A stretch of DNA of 64,000 nucleotides from Pyricularia pennisetigena (Eukaryota; Ascomycota; Sordariomycetes; Magnaporthales; Pyriculariaceae), in contig NC_043740.1 in NCBI RefSeq assembly GCF_004337985.1, positions 4,153,030-4,217,029 of the forward strand. The letters run 5' to 3'. The notes below the pieces were generated by a model. The model saw nothing but the letters and a program-made list of their open reading frames with translations. It was not told the origin of the DNA and made no database searches. A program made the translations under genes and the position numbers. Shown piece after piece: positions 1 to 10,356 of this stretch. Each line of letters begins with the position of its first letter. The stretch's first letter is position 1.

Positions 1-2
1 TC

Positions 3-653
3 GAGAAGTTCTACGAGTGGGTCGTCGACAGGACGCCCTTTGCCGATCATGAGGTTCCATCCATCGAGGGTATCCATTGGGTCGACAACCTCCAGCCGTA
101 CATTGAGCGCAAGTTGTACACCGTCAACACGGGTCATGCTACTGCCGCCTACCACGGTTACAACAGGCAAAAGCGCACTGTATACGATGCTCTCCAGGAT
201 CGTGATATCCAGCGCGAGGTTCGTCGCGCACTGGATAATACCTCAAAGCTTATCACCACCAAGCATGGCATCAGTCCTGAGGAGCAACAGGAGTATGTTC
301 GCAAGATCATGACCCGCATTGGCAACCCCCATCTTGAGGACGCCGTCGAACGTGTCGGTCGCGCCCCTCTGCGTAAGCTGTCTCGCAAGGAGCGCTTCGT
401 CGGCCCCGCTGCCGAGCTTGCCGAGAAGGGCGAGGACTGCAGCGCACTCCTTGATGCTGCCGAGATGGCTTTCCGTTTCCAGAATGTCGAGGAGGACGCT
501 GAAAGCAAAGACCTCGCCAAGATTATGGCAGAGAACAACGCGGAGCAGGTTGTTTCGCAGGTTTGCGGTCTTCAGCCTTCGGATAAGCTCTACCCCAAGA
601 TGGTTGAGATCGTCCACAGGGTTCAGCAAGATGCTATGGATGACTCTGAGTAA
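3..653 (+). CDS. MPD1: Mannitol-1-phosphate 5-dehydrogenase, 3' part
   Basis: The reading frame is open from the window edge to the TAA at 651-653, giving the last 216 residues; the start and the N-terminal Rossmann domain lie outside. What is visible is the C-terminal mannitol dehydrogenase domain, including GIHWVDNLQPYIERKL, the catalytic-region motif TVNTGHATAAY and the late conserved block GRAPLRKLSRKERF. The enzyme interconverts fructose-6-phosphate and mannitol-1-phosphate with NAD(H) in the cytosol and feeds the fungal mannitol pool used for carbon storage and stress protection. No intron is seen in the visible part. The family call is firm from these motifs; the symbol follows usage in other filamentous fungi. 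The nearest downstream gene is on the same strand 1.6 kb away. Confidence 0.93.
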   Translation, partial: EKFYEWVVDRTPFADHEVPSIEGIHWVDNLQPYIERKLYTVNTGHATAAYHGYNRQKRTVYDALQDRDIQREVRRALDNTSKLITTKHGISPEEQQEYVRKIMTRIGNPHLEDAVERVGRAPLRKLSRKERFVGPAAELAEKGEDCSALLDAAEMAFRFQNVEEDAESKDLAKIMAENNAEQVVSQVCGLQPSDKLYPKMVEIVHRVQQDAMDDSE

Positions 654-2250
654 GCTTGTGAAAACTAGCCAAACCCCAATGTCTCTTGGTGTCGGCCTCT
701 TTTGTTGTTGATGCTTGCATCTTTTTTTTCTCTTTTGCCTCTTTTTTCATTGCTTTTGCGATTTGCACTTGATTTTGACGACTTGCATATACCGGCGTTG
801 GTTACCCATTTGGAAATATTGACGGGACTGCTTTTTCTGTATTTCTTTTTTCATGTCATGGAAATTTGTTAGGACCAGCCTGGAGTTTTGGCCGGCCGAT
901 GCGCTCTTTCAGAACATACACGGTGTGTACTGTGTGTGGAGGATCGTTTTAAGTGGTTTACATGTTTTCAGCAGGCTGCATTTATTAGACATACCTTGCT
1001 ACCGAAAACGAAAATATACGATTTATGATAAAATTGCGTCCAAAGGTCGAGTGCCATTTGTGATTTCAGCCGAACAATGAAGTGTCGTCAAATGCGGCTG
1101 ATGGAAGGCTGCCACACAACTTTCAAATTAATTGCTTGTGAAGAAAAACGAATGGGGGTACCCTTGCTCTCCCATACTCTAAAGCCCCCGCCTAACTTCC
1201 CGCTGCCGGGCGGTGGCTGCGCGAGCACGCCAAGACATCGTGACTTTGCCACCCGCGCACGGCACAAGCAATGATCTATCCATAGCCATTCTAGAAAGAC
1301 TGGTGGAAACCCCTCGCCCGTTATCTACCTGGGCCCCATTCACCTTATATATGCCAATGTTGTTTGCCGAATGAGAAATGAAAACTCAACACGACCAATA
1401 GCAGATATAAACCATCTGTGTCCAGTGCAATTGTCATTCCTTTTATTAAGCGACTGCATAACATAGGTTTGGTCAAAGCGATGGTGGGCCATGTCAGTAG
1501 TGCTTTCTTACAAAGGTACCCCGCCGCCAGCACGAACTCCTACGGAGCAACGTATTTCCTGAGTGGGAGTTTATAGTGGACCCCACCACCAGCTACTCAC
1601 CGATAAGATATTGTGGCCTCAGGCAACAAGAAGCTGTCGCGGAAAGACCACATTGTGACAAGCAAGCTTCGAATTTGGGTACCTGGTAAGGTACAGGCCA
1701 ACTGGCGGTAGCTCTCCAATTCATGATCAAGCCAGCATTGAAATATCAGATCTCAATGACCAGTGCAGACGAAGCCACGACCAAAAGCAAGCAGTCGAGC
1801 ATTTTGAGACTTGTTTGAAGCTAGCGGCAGGGCCGAGATTTCCCCTATACACAACATTGTTGTTCTGCCCAATGCTCCTCACAACCGCCATCTAAACCCA
1901 CCCCACTATAGAAACGCAGCCTCGATAGCAGCACCTACAACCCCCCTTGAGCCCAGTACTTTGGTGTTAGGCACCGTTCAATATGCGGTTAGATGTCAAG
2001 GTGTGTAACTGCTCAGGCTCTCGCTGTTGCGCCATGTCTTATTCCTGTGCAACCGACGGGCGGCTGGTCGGCGGGCAGACATATGTGGCCTCAGCCACTC
2101 GCTCTTGCTGCTTCACGGGAAATCTACCGAGCTTAGGCTTGATTGCTATGGAATTAATAGCACTCAAACGCTTCAAGCAACGTTTAATAATCTCATTGTG
2201 GCAATTGAGACATCTGGAGACAGCTCTCCGAGGGTGCAACTAGGCTAACC
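654..2250. other. Intergenic region between MPD1 and SEC27
   Basis: This stretch should hold the T-rich 3' untranslated region of the dehydrogenase gene (T tracts at 721-760) and the promoter and leader of SEC27. The short open frames on both strands have no recognisable domain, no convincing splice context and no coding-like composition. I see no RNA gene or repeat here. Confidence 0.6.
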
Positions 2251-5127
2251 ATGTCAATCACGATACAGCGCCAGCTCTTCGCGCGCAGCGAGCGCGTGAA
2301 GGGGATTGACTTCCACCCGCAAGAGCCATGGATACTGACCACTCTGTACAGCGGTAAGCTTCGAATACATACTCGGAACGAGTGACCCAAGCATCACCAC
2401 TTGCTATGAGAGAAAGATCGCGATGCTGACCCAGCGAGTATCTTCCAGGCCATGTGTACATCTGGTCATACGAAACGCAGCAAATTGTCAAGACCTTCGA
2501 GCTTACAGATGTCCCCGTACGAGCGGGTCGGTTTATTGCAAGGAAGAACTGGATCGTTTGCGGCTCCGACGACTTCCAGCTCCGTGTTTACAACTACAAC
2601 ACATCCGAGAAGATCACATCTTTCGAGGCACACCCCGACTACATCCGTGCTATTGCTGTCCACCCTACACAGCCATTTGTCCTCACAGCATCCGACGATA
2701 TGACTATAAAGCTCTGGGACTGGGAAAAGGGCTGGAAGTGCGTGCAGGTTTTTGAGGGCCACAGCCACTATGTCATGGGCCTGGCCATCAACCCAAAGGA
2801 CACAAACACATTCGCATCGGCATGTTTAGACAGGACGGTCAAGATTTGGAGCTTGGGATCGTCTACGGCAAACTTCACGCTTGAAGCGCATGAGACAAAG
2901 GGCGTGAACCACGTTGATTATTACCCACACTCTGACAAGCCATACCTTCTCACAACCTCGGACGACAGGACGGTAAAGATTTGGGACTACACAACCAAGT
3001 CCTTGATTGCCACCCTCGAGGGCCACACAAACAACGTCTCATTCGCCTGCTACCACCCCGAGCTTCCAGTCATCATTTCCGGCTCCGAAGATGGTACCGT
3101 CAGGATATGGCATGCCAACACCTACCGTTTTGAGCAGTCTTTGAACTATGGCCTGGAGCGTGCGTGGTGTGTCTCATACCAAAAGGGCAAGCAGGGCGTC
3201 GCTGTTGGTTTTGATGATGGTGCTGTTGTCGTCAAGCTGGGTCGCGAAGAGCCAGCTGTCTCCATGGACAACTCTGGAAAACTGATCTGGGCAAGGCATA
3301 ACGAGGTTGTGTCTTCGATAATCAAAGGCGGAGGTGAGCTTATTTGCGATGTGGAGGTCATCCGAAACGCCGTTCGCGATCTGAAGCTAACAAATCATTA
3401 CGGGCAGATGCTACGATCAAGGATGGCACACCGATTTCACTTCCCACTAAGGATCTTGGCACTTGCGAGGTTTACCCCCAGACCCTGATACACTCGCCGA
3501 ATGGCAGGTTTGTCGCGGTTTGTGGCGATGGTGAATACATCATTTACACGGCTTTGGCATGGAGGAACAAGGCCTTCGGTTCCGCCCTAGACTTTGTTTG
3601 GGCCACCAAAGACAATAGCAACGACTTCGCCATCAGAGAATCTGCGACCAGTGTCAAAGTCTACAAGAATTTTGTTGAGAAGCCCGGTGGGCTTGATGTT
3701 GGCTTTCAGGCTGATGGACTATCCGGTGGTGTCCTCCTCGGAGTCAAGGGCCAGGGTGGTATTTCTTTCTTTGACTGGGCGACTGGTGGGCTGGTCAGGA
3801 GAATTGAGGTTGAACCGAGACAAGTTAGTAACGATTCGGGACCATTGGTTTGATTGAGATATACCGACGCTGACATTATATTGCCCGTCTAGGTCTACTG
3901 GTCAGAGAGCGGTGAGCTGGTCACACTAGCTTGTGAGGACTCTTTCTACGTACTCAGGTTCTCGCGTGAGAACTACATCGAGGCTACGCAGGAAGGCAAC
4001 GTTGACGAGGATGGTGTCGAGTCTGCCTTTGAGGTTGTCACCGACATCAACGAGAGGTAAATATTTTTCTCTTGAACAGACGCTGACGCACAAATGTCCT
4101 TTTGATGCTAATAACTTTCCCTTTTTTTTGTAGCGTCCGTACTGGAGAGTGGGTTGGCGACTGCTTCATCTACACCAACAGCACGAACAGGCTTAATTAC
4201 CTCGTTGGCGACCAAACTTATACCGTCTCACACTTCGACCAGCCAATGTACGTTATAGGCTACATCCAGAGGGACTCGCGAATTTACTTGTGCGACAAGG
4301 ATGTCAACGTCACTTCGTTCGCCTTGTCGCTGCCAGTACTAGAGTATCAGACCCTTGTGCTCCGTGGGGATATGGAAACAGCCGCCGAACTGCTCCCGTC
4401 CATTCCCCAGGACCAGCTCAACAAAATCGCGAGATTCCTGGAGGGGCAAGGTCATAAGTCTCTGGCACTGGAGGTGGCCACGGACCCAGAACACAAGTTC
4501 GACCTAGCGCTGGCGCTCAATCACCTTGATATAGCACTGGAGCTGGCTCGCGAGGCTGATGTCGACCACAAATGGAAGACTGTGGGAGACGCAGCGCTGG
4601 CAGCTTGGGACGTCGCCCTTGCAACCGAGTGTTTCAGCCATGCACGCGATCTCGGCTCCCTCCTCCTGCTATATAGCTCCACCTCGGATAAGGAAGGTTT
4701 ACAGAAGCTGGCAGAGCAGGCGACGGAGGCGGGTGCGCACAACGTTGCTTTTACATCCAGGTGGCTTCTGGGCGACGTTGCGGCCTGCGTTGGAATCCTG
4801 CGAAGCACAGGCAGACTCGCCGAGGCGGTACTGTTTAGCCAGACTTACAAGCCGAGCCTCGCCCCGGCCGTGGTCAAGGAATGGAAGGAGAGCTTGGAGA
4901 GCAGCAAGAAGGGCAGGGTAGCGAGGATGTTGGGCAGTCCTGAGGAGGACGGGGATGAGCTGTTTCCAGAATGGGAGGAGTGGCTGAAGCTCGAGGCAGA
5001 CGGGGGATCTGCTGTTGACGCCACCGCAGCGCCAAAGAAGGCGGCGATTGCCGCGGATGAAGACGACGAAGACGAGGAAGAAGAAGATGACGAGGAGGAA
5101 GATGACGATGATGAAGAGGATGCGTAG
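2251..5127 (+). CDS. SEC27: Coatomer (COPI) subunit beta', Sec27
   Basis: Five exons join into 853 residues: 2251-2353, 2449-3333, 3408-3823, 3893-4056, 4134-5127. The introns (95, 74, 69, 77 nt) begin GTAAGC, GTGAGC, GTTAGT, GTAAAT and end in AG, and all phases match. The protein is the beta' subunit of the COPI vesicle coat, which recognises dilysine cargo and drives Golgi-to-ER retrograde transport. The first ~300 residues form a WD40 propeller (LTASDDMTIKLWDW, LTTSDDRTVKIWDY, ISGSEDGTVRIWH). Next comes the coatomer WD-associated region with the near-invariant CEVYPQTLIHSPNGRFVAVC and YTALAWRNKAFG, then helical solenoid repeats and a strongly acidic C-terminal tail. The length is close to the yeast protein. 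The start ATG at 2251 opens the conserved N-terminus (RQLFARSERVKGIDFHP). Very confident. Confidence 0.96.
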
Positions 5128-5762
5128 GTTCTATGTCCTCTTTGATTGCTTTCATGGGTACAATTCCAAATAGCGCTTCTGCCTTCATAATTTGAAGGAA
5201 GACAGGTGGGTGGTCATCTTGCCGGAGTGGGGTTTATGTCTATGAGGAAAAGTTATAGACAAACAAGAGCATTTGTTTTCCTTTCCATTTTCTTTCCTAT
5301 CTCCAACGAGGATATTGTCTGAAAAGAGGTGCCAACCTTACCGGCGATCAAGTCAGCCCGTTTGATTGCTTCAACGCTTTCTCTCCGACCAACCGATTCT
5401 TTCCAGCTTTATCTATGTTGGTGTTCTACTGCCCTTCGGCTCCCATCCTCACCCAAACCGTAACTATCAAAAGCCAAGCGCTTGTGACTACCTCATAGGC
5501 CTGAATCCACCTACCTCATTGCCTATCCTAGCTTGACCTGCAATCGACCATCTCACCCTCAAGTCACTTATCCAGTTGGTTTCTCTTTACGATCTCAATA
5601 CGCCGTTCAAGTTTGGGAATTGCCACTAAGTCTGCGCTTTAAAGTTTCGCAACATCCTTTGAACTGTTCCTAACAACTCACCATTTCCTTCATCCTTGCA
5701 CTCCTCAACTATTGTTACTATCCCAGCAGAAATCCCGCATTTTCCGATTCGTACCTGGAAAA
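5128..5762. other. Intergenic region after SEC27
   Basis: This holds the SEC27 3' untranslated region and then a pyrimidine-rich stretch (5290-5710) that looks like the former promoter and leader of the dynamin-family pseudogene. No gene is seen. Confidence 0.5.
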
Positions 5763-7492
5763 ATGGGTTCTGGCCTTCTCGCCATGAATGGCAATTCTGC
5801 TACCCTAATCAAGGTCGATAGGCTGCGCGAACTGATTGGTGCGCGGATTTCCCTCCCCCAAGTCAGTTTGTTGCACCACCTTCAAAATCCTCTGTATTCA
5901 CTGATACTGGGGCTTACATCAGACCTCCACTCCATATCTGCTTCTTCGTATGCGGTCAAATGGCCTGCTGTTCCTCTACATTCGGGATGTCATTTTGATT
6001 TTCTAAGATCTAAACACAGCGGTCAAACAGAGTGCTAGCCATAATCTTGCCCGGCGTTACAGCTAGTTGTCGTAGGCGACACCAAAGCTCCGGGAAGAGC
6101 TCGGTCTTGGAAAGTATCACCGGCTTCGCCTTTCCCCGCGCGGCAGAGCTATGCACACGCTATGCCACGCAGATAACCTGTCGTCGGGAGGCTTATGAGA
6201 GCATCAATGTTACCATCATCCCTCATAACGAGTTGGACCCGGCCGAGGCTGCCAAGCTAAAGGAATTTTTCAGAAGTAGCAAGACTTCGCAAATGCACAA
6301 ACGACGGCCTGGCTGACATCTTTGCGGAATATGGGCCGCCCCGACTAGGGTGCGGACGATGGGAGTCCTAACAAAACCAGACCTTGCCATCGAGCGGGCG
6401 ATGCAAAACATTGCCATAGACCACGTTACCGGAAAGCGTTGCGACCTTCTCCTTGGCTATCATATCGTCAAAAATCGAGGCCCAGACGATGGGGAGTCCA
6501 GTCTTGCTGTTGGTCTGGAGGCTGAGGAGAATTTCTTCTCCGAACATCCATGGGCTGCATTGAAAAGCACCGAGCAGAACTGGGGCCGCGGCGCTCAAGA
6601 CCAAGGTCCATGGTCTCCTTACTGAGTTGATCAAGCAAGAGTTCCCAAAGCTTAGAGAGGAGATTAAGACGAAACTGGTGGGGCTGAAAGCTATGCTGGA
6701 TGGCTTGGGGGCGCCGAGGTCTGACCATACGAGGGCCTTTTCCGAGGACCACGTCTCCAAGAAGTCTAGGCAGGATTCAGAAGCCCCAAGTAGCATCTGC
6801 GCAAGCGAGCAATCTGAATATTCGGAAGAGTCTGCACAACCGCCCTGATACATGAGTCTGGGTGGCATCTTCCCGTGCGTTGTGTCTGGACAAAAGTGTG
6901 CGAGAAGAGCCTGAACACTTCCTTGCAGGCGAGATTGAGCAGCGTTACATACGTGCCAAGGAGCAGGCTCAATTTCTGGTCAGTATTGAGCGTACACAGT
7001 CGCCATTCACACTCAAACCCTCACTTCAACGACGCACTCGCCCGGGCCCAGCAGGAGCGTGTACTGGCAAACATCAAGACACTCTTTAGGATGGATGACG
7101 AGACATGGGACAGCCGCGAGCCGAGCCACGAGCTTCCCGTGTCCAAGGCAGCCTTCAAATCCCTGCACATGACCAGTCATTCCAACGCCGAATCAATGCA
7201 GCAGCATATACACGACGTATTCAAAAGTTACTACAAGGTGGTCATGAAGCGATTCGCAGATAACGTTTGTCTGCAAGTGGTTCATCATTATCTACTCTTT
7301 GCGGAAGATGGACCACTGAAAGTATTCAACTCGAAGCTTGTTCACAGCATGGATGCAGAACAGCTCGATGTGATTGCCGGCGAGAGCGCTGCTGTCAAGT
7401 CTCGGCGCAACAAGCTGGGTCACGACATTGCCACATTTGAGAAGGCGTTGGAGGTACTTGATACCGGAGTTGCCATGAAGCTCCGTCGGTAA
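5763..7492 (+). pseudogene. Dynamin-family (Mx-like) GTPase pseudogene
   Basis: Pieces of one fungal dynamin-related GTPase lie in order but in several frames. The start ATG 5763 opens an N-terminal helix ending GARISLPQ, followed by a plausible intron (5862-6062). LVVVGD then continues in a different frame as QSSGKSSVLESITGF (P-loop), so there is a frameshift near 6085. A second frame change lies near 6285, before GLADIFAE. The text then jumps straight to TMGVLTKPDLAIERA (G4 motif, about 6358), so the switch regions with G2 and G3 are deleted. The frame runs to a stop at 6623, and later fragments include the middle domain (ELIKQEFPKLREEI) and a GTPase effector domain (FADNVCLQVVHHYLL, about 7100-7490). 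With two frameshifts, internal stops and loss of the GTPase core it cannot encode a working protein. Sequencing error could explain one frameshift but not the deletion. Confidence 0.87.
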
Positions 7493-7888
7493 TCTTTTTC
7501 CTTGTCGCCTAGTATGCACAACTTGGCGCCTTGGCGACTTTATTCACCCATCTTTTCTAACTTTCCTCGTTTCTACCACTGGCAACATGATGCCGGGGGT
7601 TATTCCCACAATGAGAACTAATGTCAGGTTCTGTCCCGTCTATTACATAATCTGACAGACGAGTTATGGAAACATACCGCGAAGAAATGGCTTTTAGACT
7701 ACGATTCTGCATAAGAGAGACTCTTTGAGTTAGGAGACGAGCGAAAATGAGTTCTTTTCACCTGTGCAATTGCGTAAACATGGACATGCGAGAAGACCGG
7801 GGTGGACGAACGCTTCAGGCTAGCTCTATGAATATTACCTAGCTACATTTACCTGACGCATACAGCTTTCCGTTGTGTTCTTGTCCAT
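7493..7888. other. Short spacer with no gene
   Basis: This is about 400 nt between the dynamin pseudogene and the 3' end of the minus-strand dioxygenase gene. It probably holds the dioxygenase 3' untranslated region. Nothing else is seen. Confidence 0.5.
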
Positions 7889-9073
7889 TCAAGTCAGGAA
7901 AGTTTCCGGGACATCAGGGCCCCAGACATACAAAGTATCCGGAGAAGCCGCCATGCGATGTGTCGGCTCCGACATGTCAAGCAGATCGCCATCCACATAA
8001 TGCTCCATAATGAAGCGAGCAGGGTCGAACCTGCCAAATGGATCCAGTCAGTACAAATGAAGCAGTGACAGCTTCCCAATCAGGCCCGGGTAAGTAGTTA
8101 AGTCCAGGAAACTCACCAATAGTCAAAGATCTGGCTGCCCATGATGTGTCTACCAACACCCCAGCAGTTCTCGTAACCCTTCTCGCGCAGCCAATCGTGA
8201 CCCAGAACCTGGGTGTCAAAGTCGTGCGTCTCGAAAGAAGAGTGATGGACGTGCATCTTGGGTCCCTCGAAGAAGAAGAAGCAGTGGTGGTCGACCTTTT
8301 GAGAGCCCCTGTTCAGGCGAAAGAAGACGGTAACGTCCTCGTTCTTCTCATTGTAGGCCAACTGTTAAGTTCATAAAGATAACAGAAAGTCTGTTAGCAT
8401 ATGTTCCCGGCTCGCTGGATCGATTTATATGGTTTCAATAGCAGACCCAAAAGAAAAAAAGAACAAAGGAACACACCTCGCTCGGGAAAAAGTTGAACCG
8501 GGTCGAGTAAAACTCATAACACTTGGCAAAGTTGGTCACGCACATGCCGAAATGACCCAGCTTGTGCACCGGTGCCGGCCTCTTTTGGAACCGCTGGAAA
8601 GTGTTGACGGGGCGCGTCTTCTCGAGAGGGTAGTTGACCCTGAGGTCCGGGAACTGAGGGTCCCTGACATCCACCTTTTCCTGGCCGTACACCAGGTGGA
8701 ACGGAAAGCCGTCGACGGGATCATAAAAGGTCACGGCCTTGCCACCGCCGGGAGCATCCGTGAGGTCATATATTTCAGAGGCCTTGCACTCCTTGGGAAG
8801 TGTCTTGGAGGCGTGCATCAGGTCCTCCTCCGACTCGACGGCAAAGGCGGCACCGCCAAACTCATCTTGGTCGGCCTGATCGATGCACAAGACGAAGGGC
8901 TCGGAGCCGTAGCCGCGGTAGTAGGTCTTTTCGCCCACACGTTTGGTCTCGTAGAAGCCAAAGTCCTCCATGAATTGACGGGCCTTGGCAACATCCTTGT
9001 ATTTGTAATTGACGTGGGCGATGTTGGTAAGGTTGATCCGCTTCAGATCATTGTGAACTGAGGCAGCCGCCAT
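7889..9073 (-). CDS. Extradiol ring-cleavage dioxygenase (VOC superfamily, catechol 2,3-dioxygenase-like)
   Basis: Three exons on the minus strand, 9073-8477, 8361-8117 and 8030-7889, join in phase to 327 residues. The introns start GTGTGT and GTGAGT and end in CAG. Two glyoxalase-fold (VOC) modules are visible: an N-terminal one (about 15-130) and a C-terminal metal-binding one. The expected two-histidine, one-carboxylate iron site can be assigned to H174 in KLGHFGM, H238 or H239 in VHHSSFE, and E290 in IMEHYVDG. These are the positions seen in type I extradiol dioxygenases such as metapyrocatechase and dihydroxybiphenyl dioxygenase. It probably opens catechol-type rings derived from lignin or plant phenolics in the cytosol, since no signal peptide is seen. 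The substrate cannot be told from sequence. It could instead be another VOC enzyme, but the metal triad argues for the dioxygenase. Confidence 0.88.
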
Positions 9074-9340
9074 GATTGCGATTTTTTTTTTTAAATTTTG
9101 TTTGTTTGGTGGTTGCCAGCTCTGTTGTAAGATGAAGTGAAGCTGAATTGGCGATTTCTGGTACTTTTTTTGTTTTGAAGCGATTTTGGGGAGGAAAAAC
9201 TATTGGAGATGAGTTCTTGCGTTGTTGGACGTACTGTACACCATCAAATAGCCTTGATAGCGTACCTACCTAGGTTCCCAACAGCGCCAAGCTTAACCTG
9301 AGATGTTTGATATTATATCCCAACTAATCCGGAAGAGATG

Positions 9341-9371
<31 letters not shown>

Positions 9372-10356
9372 AGAAAGATAGCTTGACCAAGCCTGATGAT
9401 TTTTTTGTCCCAAGTGTCGTAGTCTAGATAGATATTTACTCCCCATTTTATCAACTACCCGCCTAGGTACTCGGCAGTATTTTCAAAATGCAGCGCATTC
9501 TATAGAAAATGTGTTCCCGGGACATGCGGGGGAAGTCCATGGGTGGCGTGGTGGGGAACTACCGGCCCAGCACACACGAACTATAGCATATTAGAGAGGA
9601 ACGGCAGTTGGGAAATCGGGGCTCAACCTGCAGGTGGAATACCCCAACCAGGCAAGCTCAGGGAAAAACAAAAACACGCCCGCCCGTCCCATCCAGTTAG
9701 TTAGTTGGTGAGCCCGGCACAATGATTATCTGTCATCGCTTACTTTACAGACTTTTGAACAATATTGACCCCTGCCAATTTTAATCATGGAGTTGCCGAG
9801 CCCCGCCAACGACCAAGTTGTATGTGAAGGGAATCCAATCCAATCGAAGTCTTCAGATAGATGGCAAAGCTGGAAGCCAGGTGGATTTGCTTATGTGAGC
9901 TTTGGCAGGAGGCTGTGGGCAGTCAACAACTTTACTTTTTTTTTTCTTTTTTCTTTTTCTCTTTCGCGATTGTCGTATTTGCTTAATAGTACGTACCTAT
10001 TACCATGATACCGTAATTACCTGCTACCTTTACCAGCCTATCCAGGTACCTTGAGGCTACCTCGCATGAATTTTCGCGTTGGCTGCCCCCAAAATTCCCC
10101 GAGTTTGTGAGGGGAAAAGTGGGAACACGATGAGAATGCTCAGAACCACATCAGACTAGGGGTTAGGGTCAGTGACAATCAGATAAGGTGGTAGCTATCA
10201 ATGGTGTCATCGTCACGTGTTGTTATCTATTGCTTGATGATTCCATCCCCTCTTCTCGCTTCTTTTAAAGTTTCGCGCGCACGGCATTTGGGACATGGTG
10301 GTTGCCCGTTATCGTCTTTTTTTTTTCTTTTTTGTAGAGGGAATGAAAAAAAAGAG
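9074..10356. other. Intergenic region with A-rich tract
   Basis: This is the shared upstream region of two divergent genes (dioxygenase leftwards, amidohydrolase rightwards). A near-pure A tract runs from about 9341 to 9371 and T-rich tracts lie at about 9935-9960 and 10316-10336. A small frame opening at 9787 has low-complexity Phe-rich translation and no family resemblance. No gene is called. Confidence 0.5.

Noticed and set aside
8429..9061. Plus-strand open frame over the dioxygenase gene
   Set aside because: It is antisense to exon 1 of the VOC enzyme, which has a metal triad and proper introns.
9787..10008. Small plus-strand frame of 73 codons
   Set aside because: No domain or homologous feel; its second half is low-complexity Phe/Ser from T-rich DNA.
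10201..10356. Upstream extension of the amidohydrolase frame to 10201
   Set aside because: The extra residues come from T-rich sequence (a run of Phe) and would bury the signal anchor; an ATG at 10357 gives a normal N-terminus.
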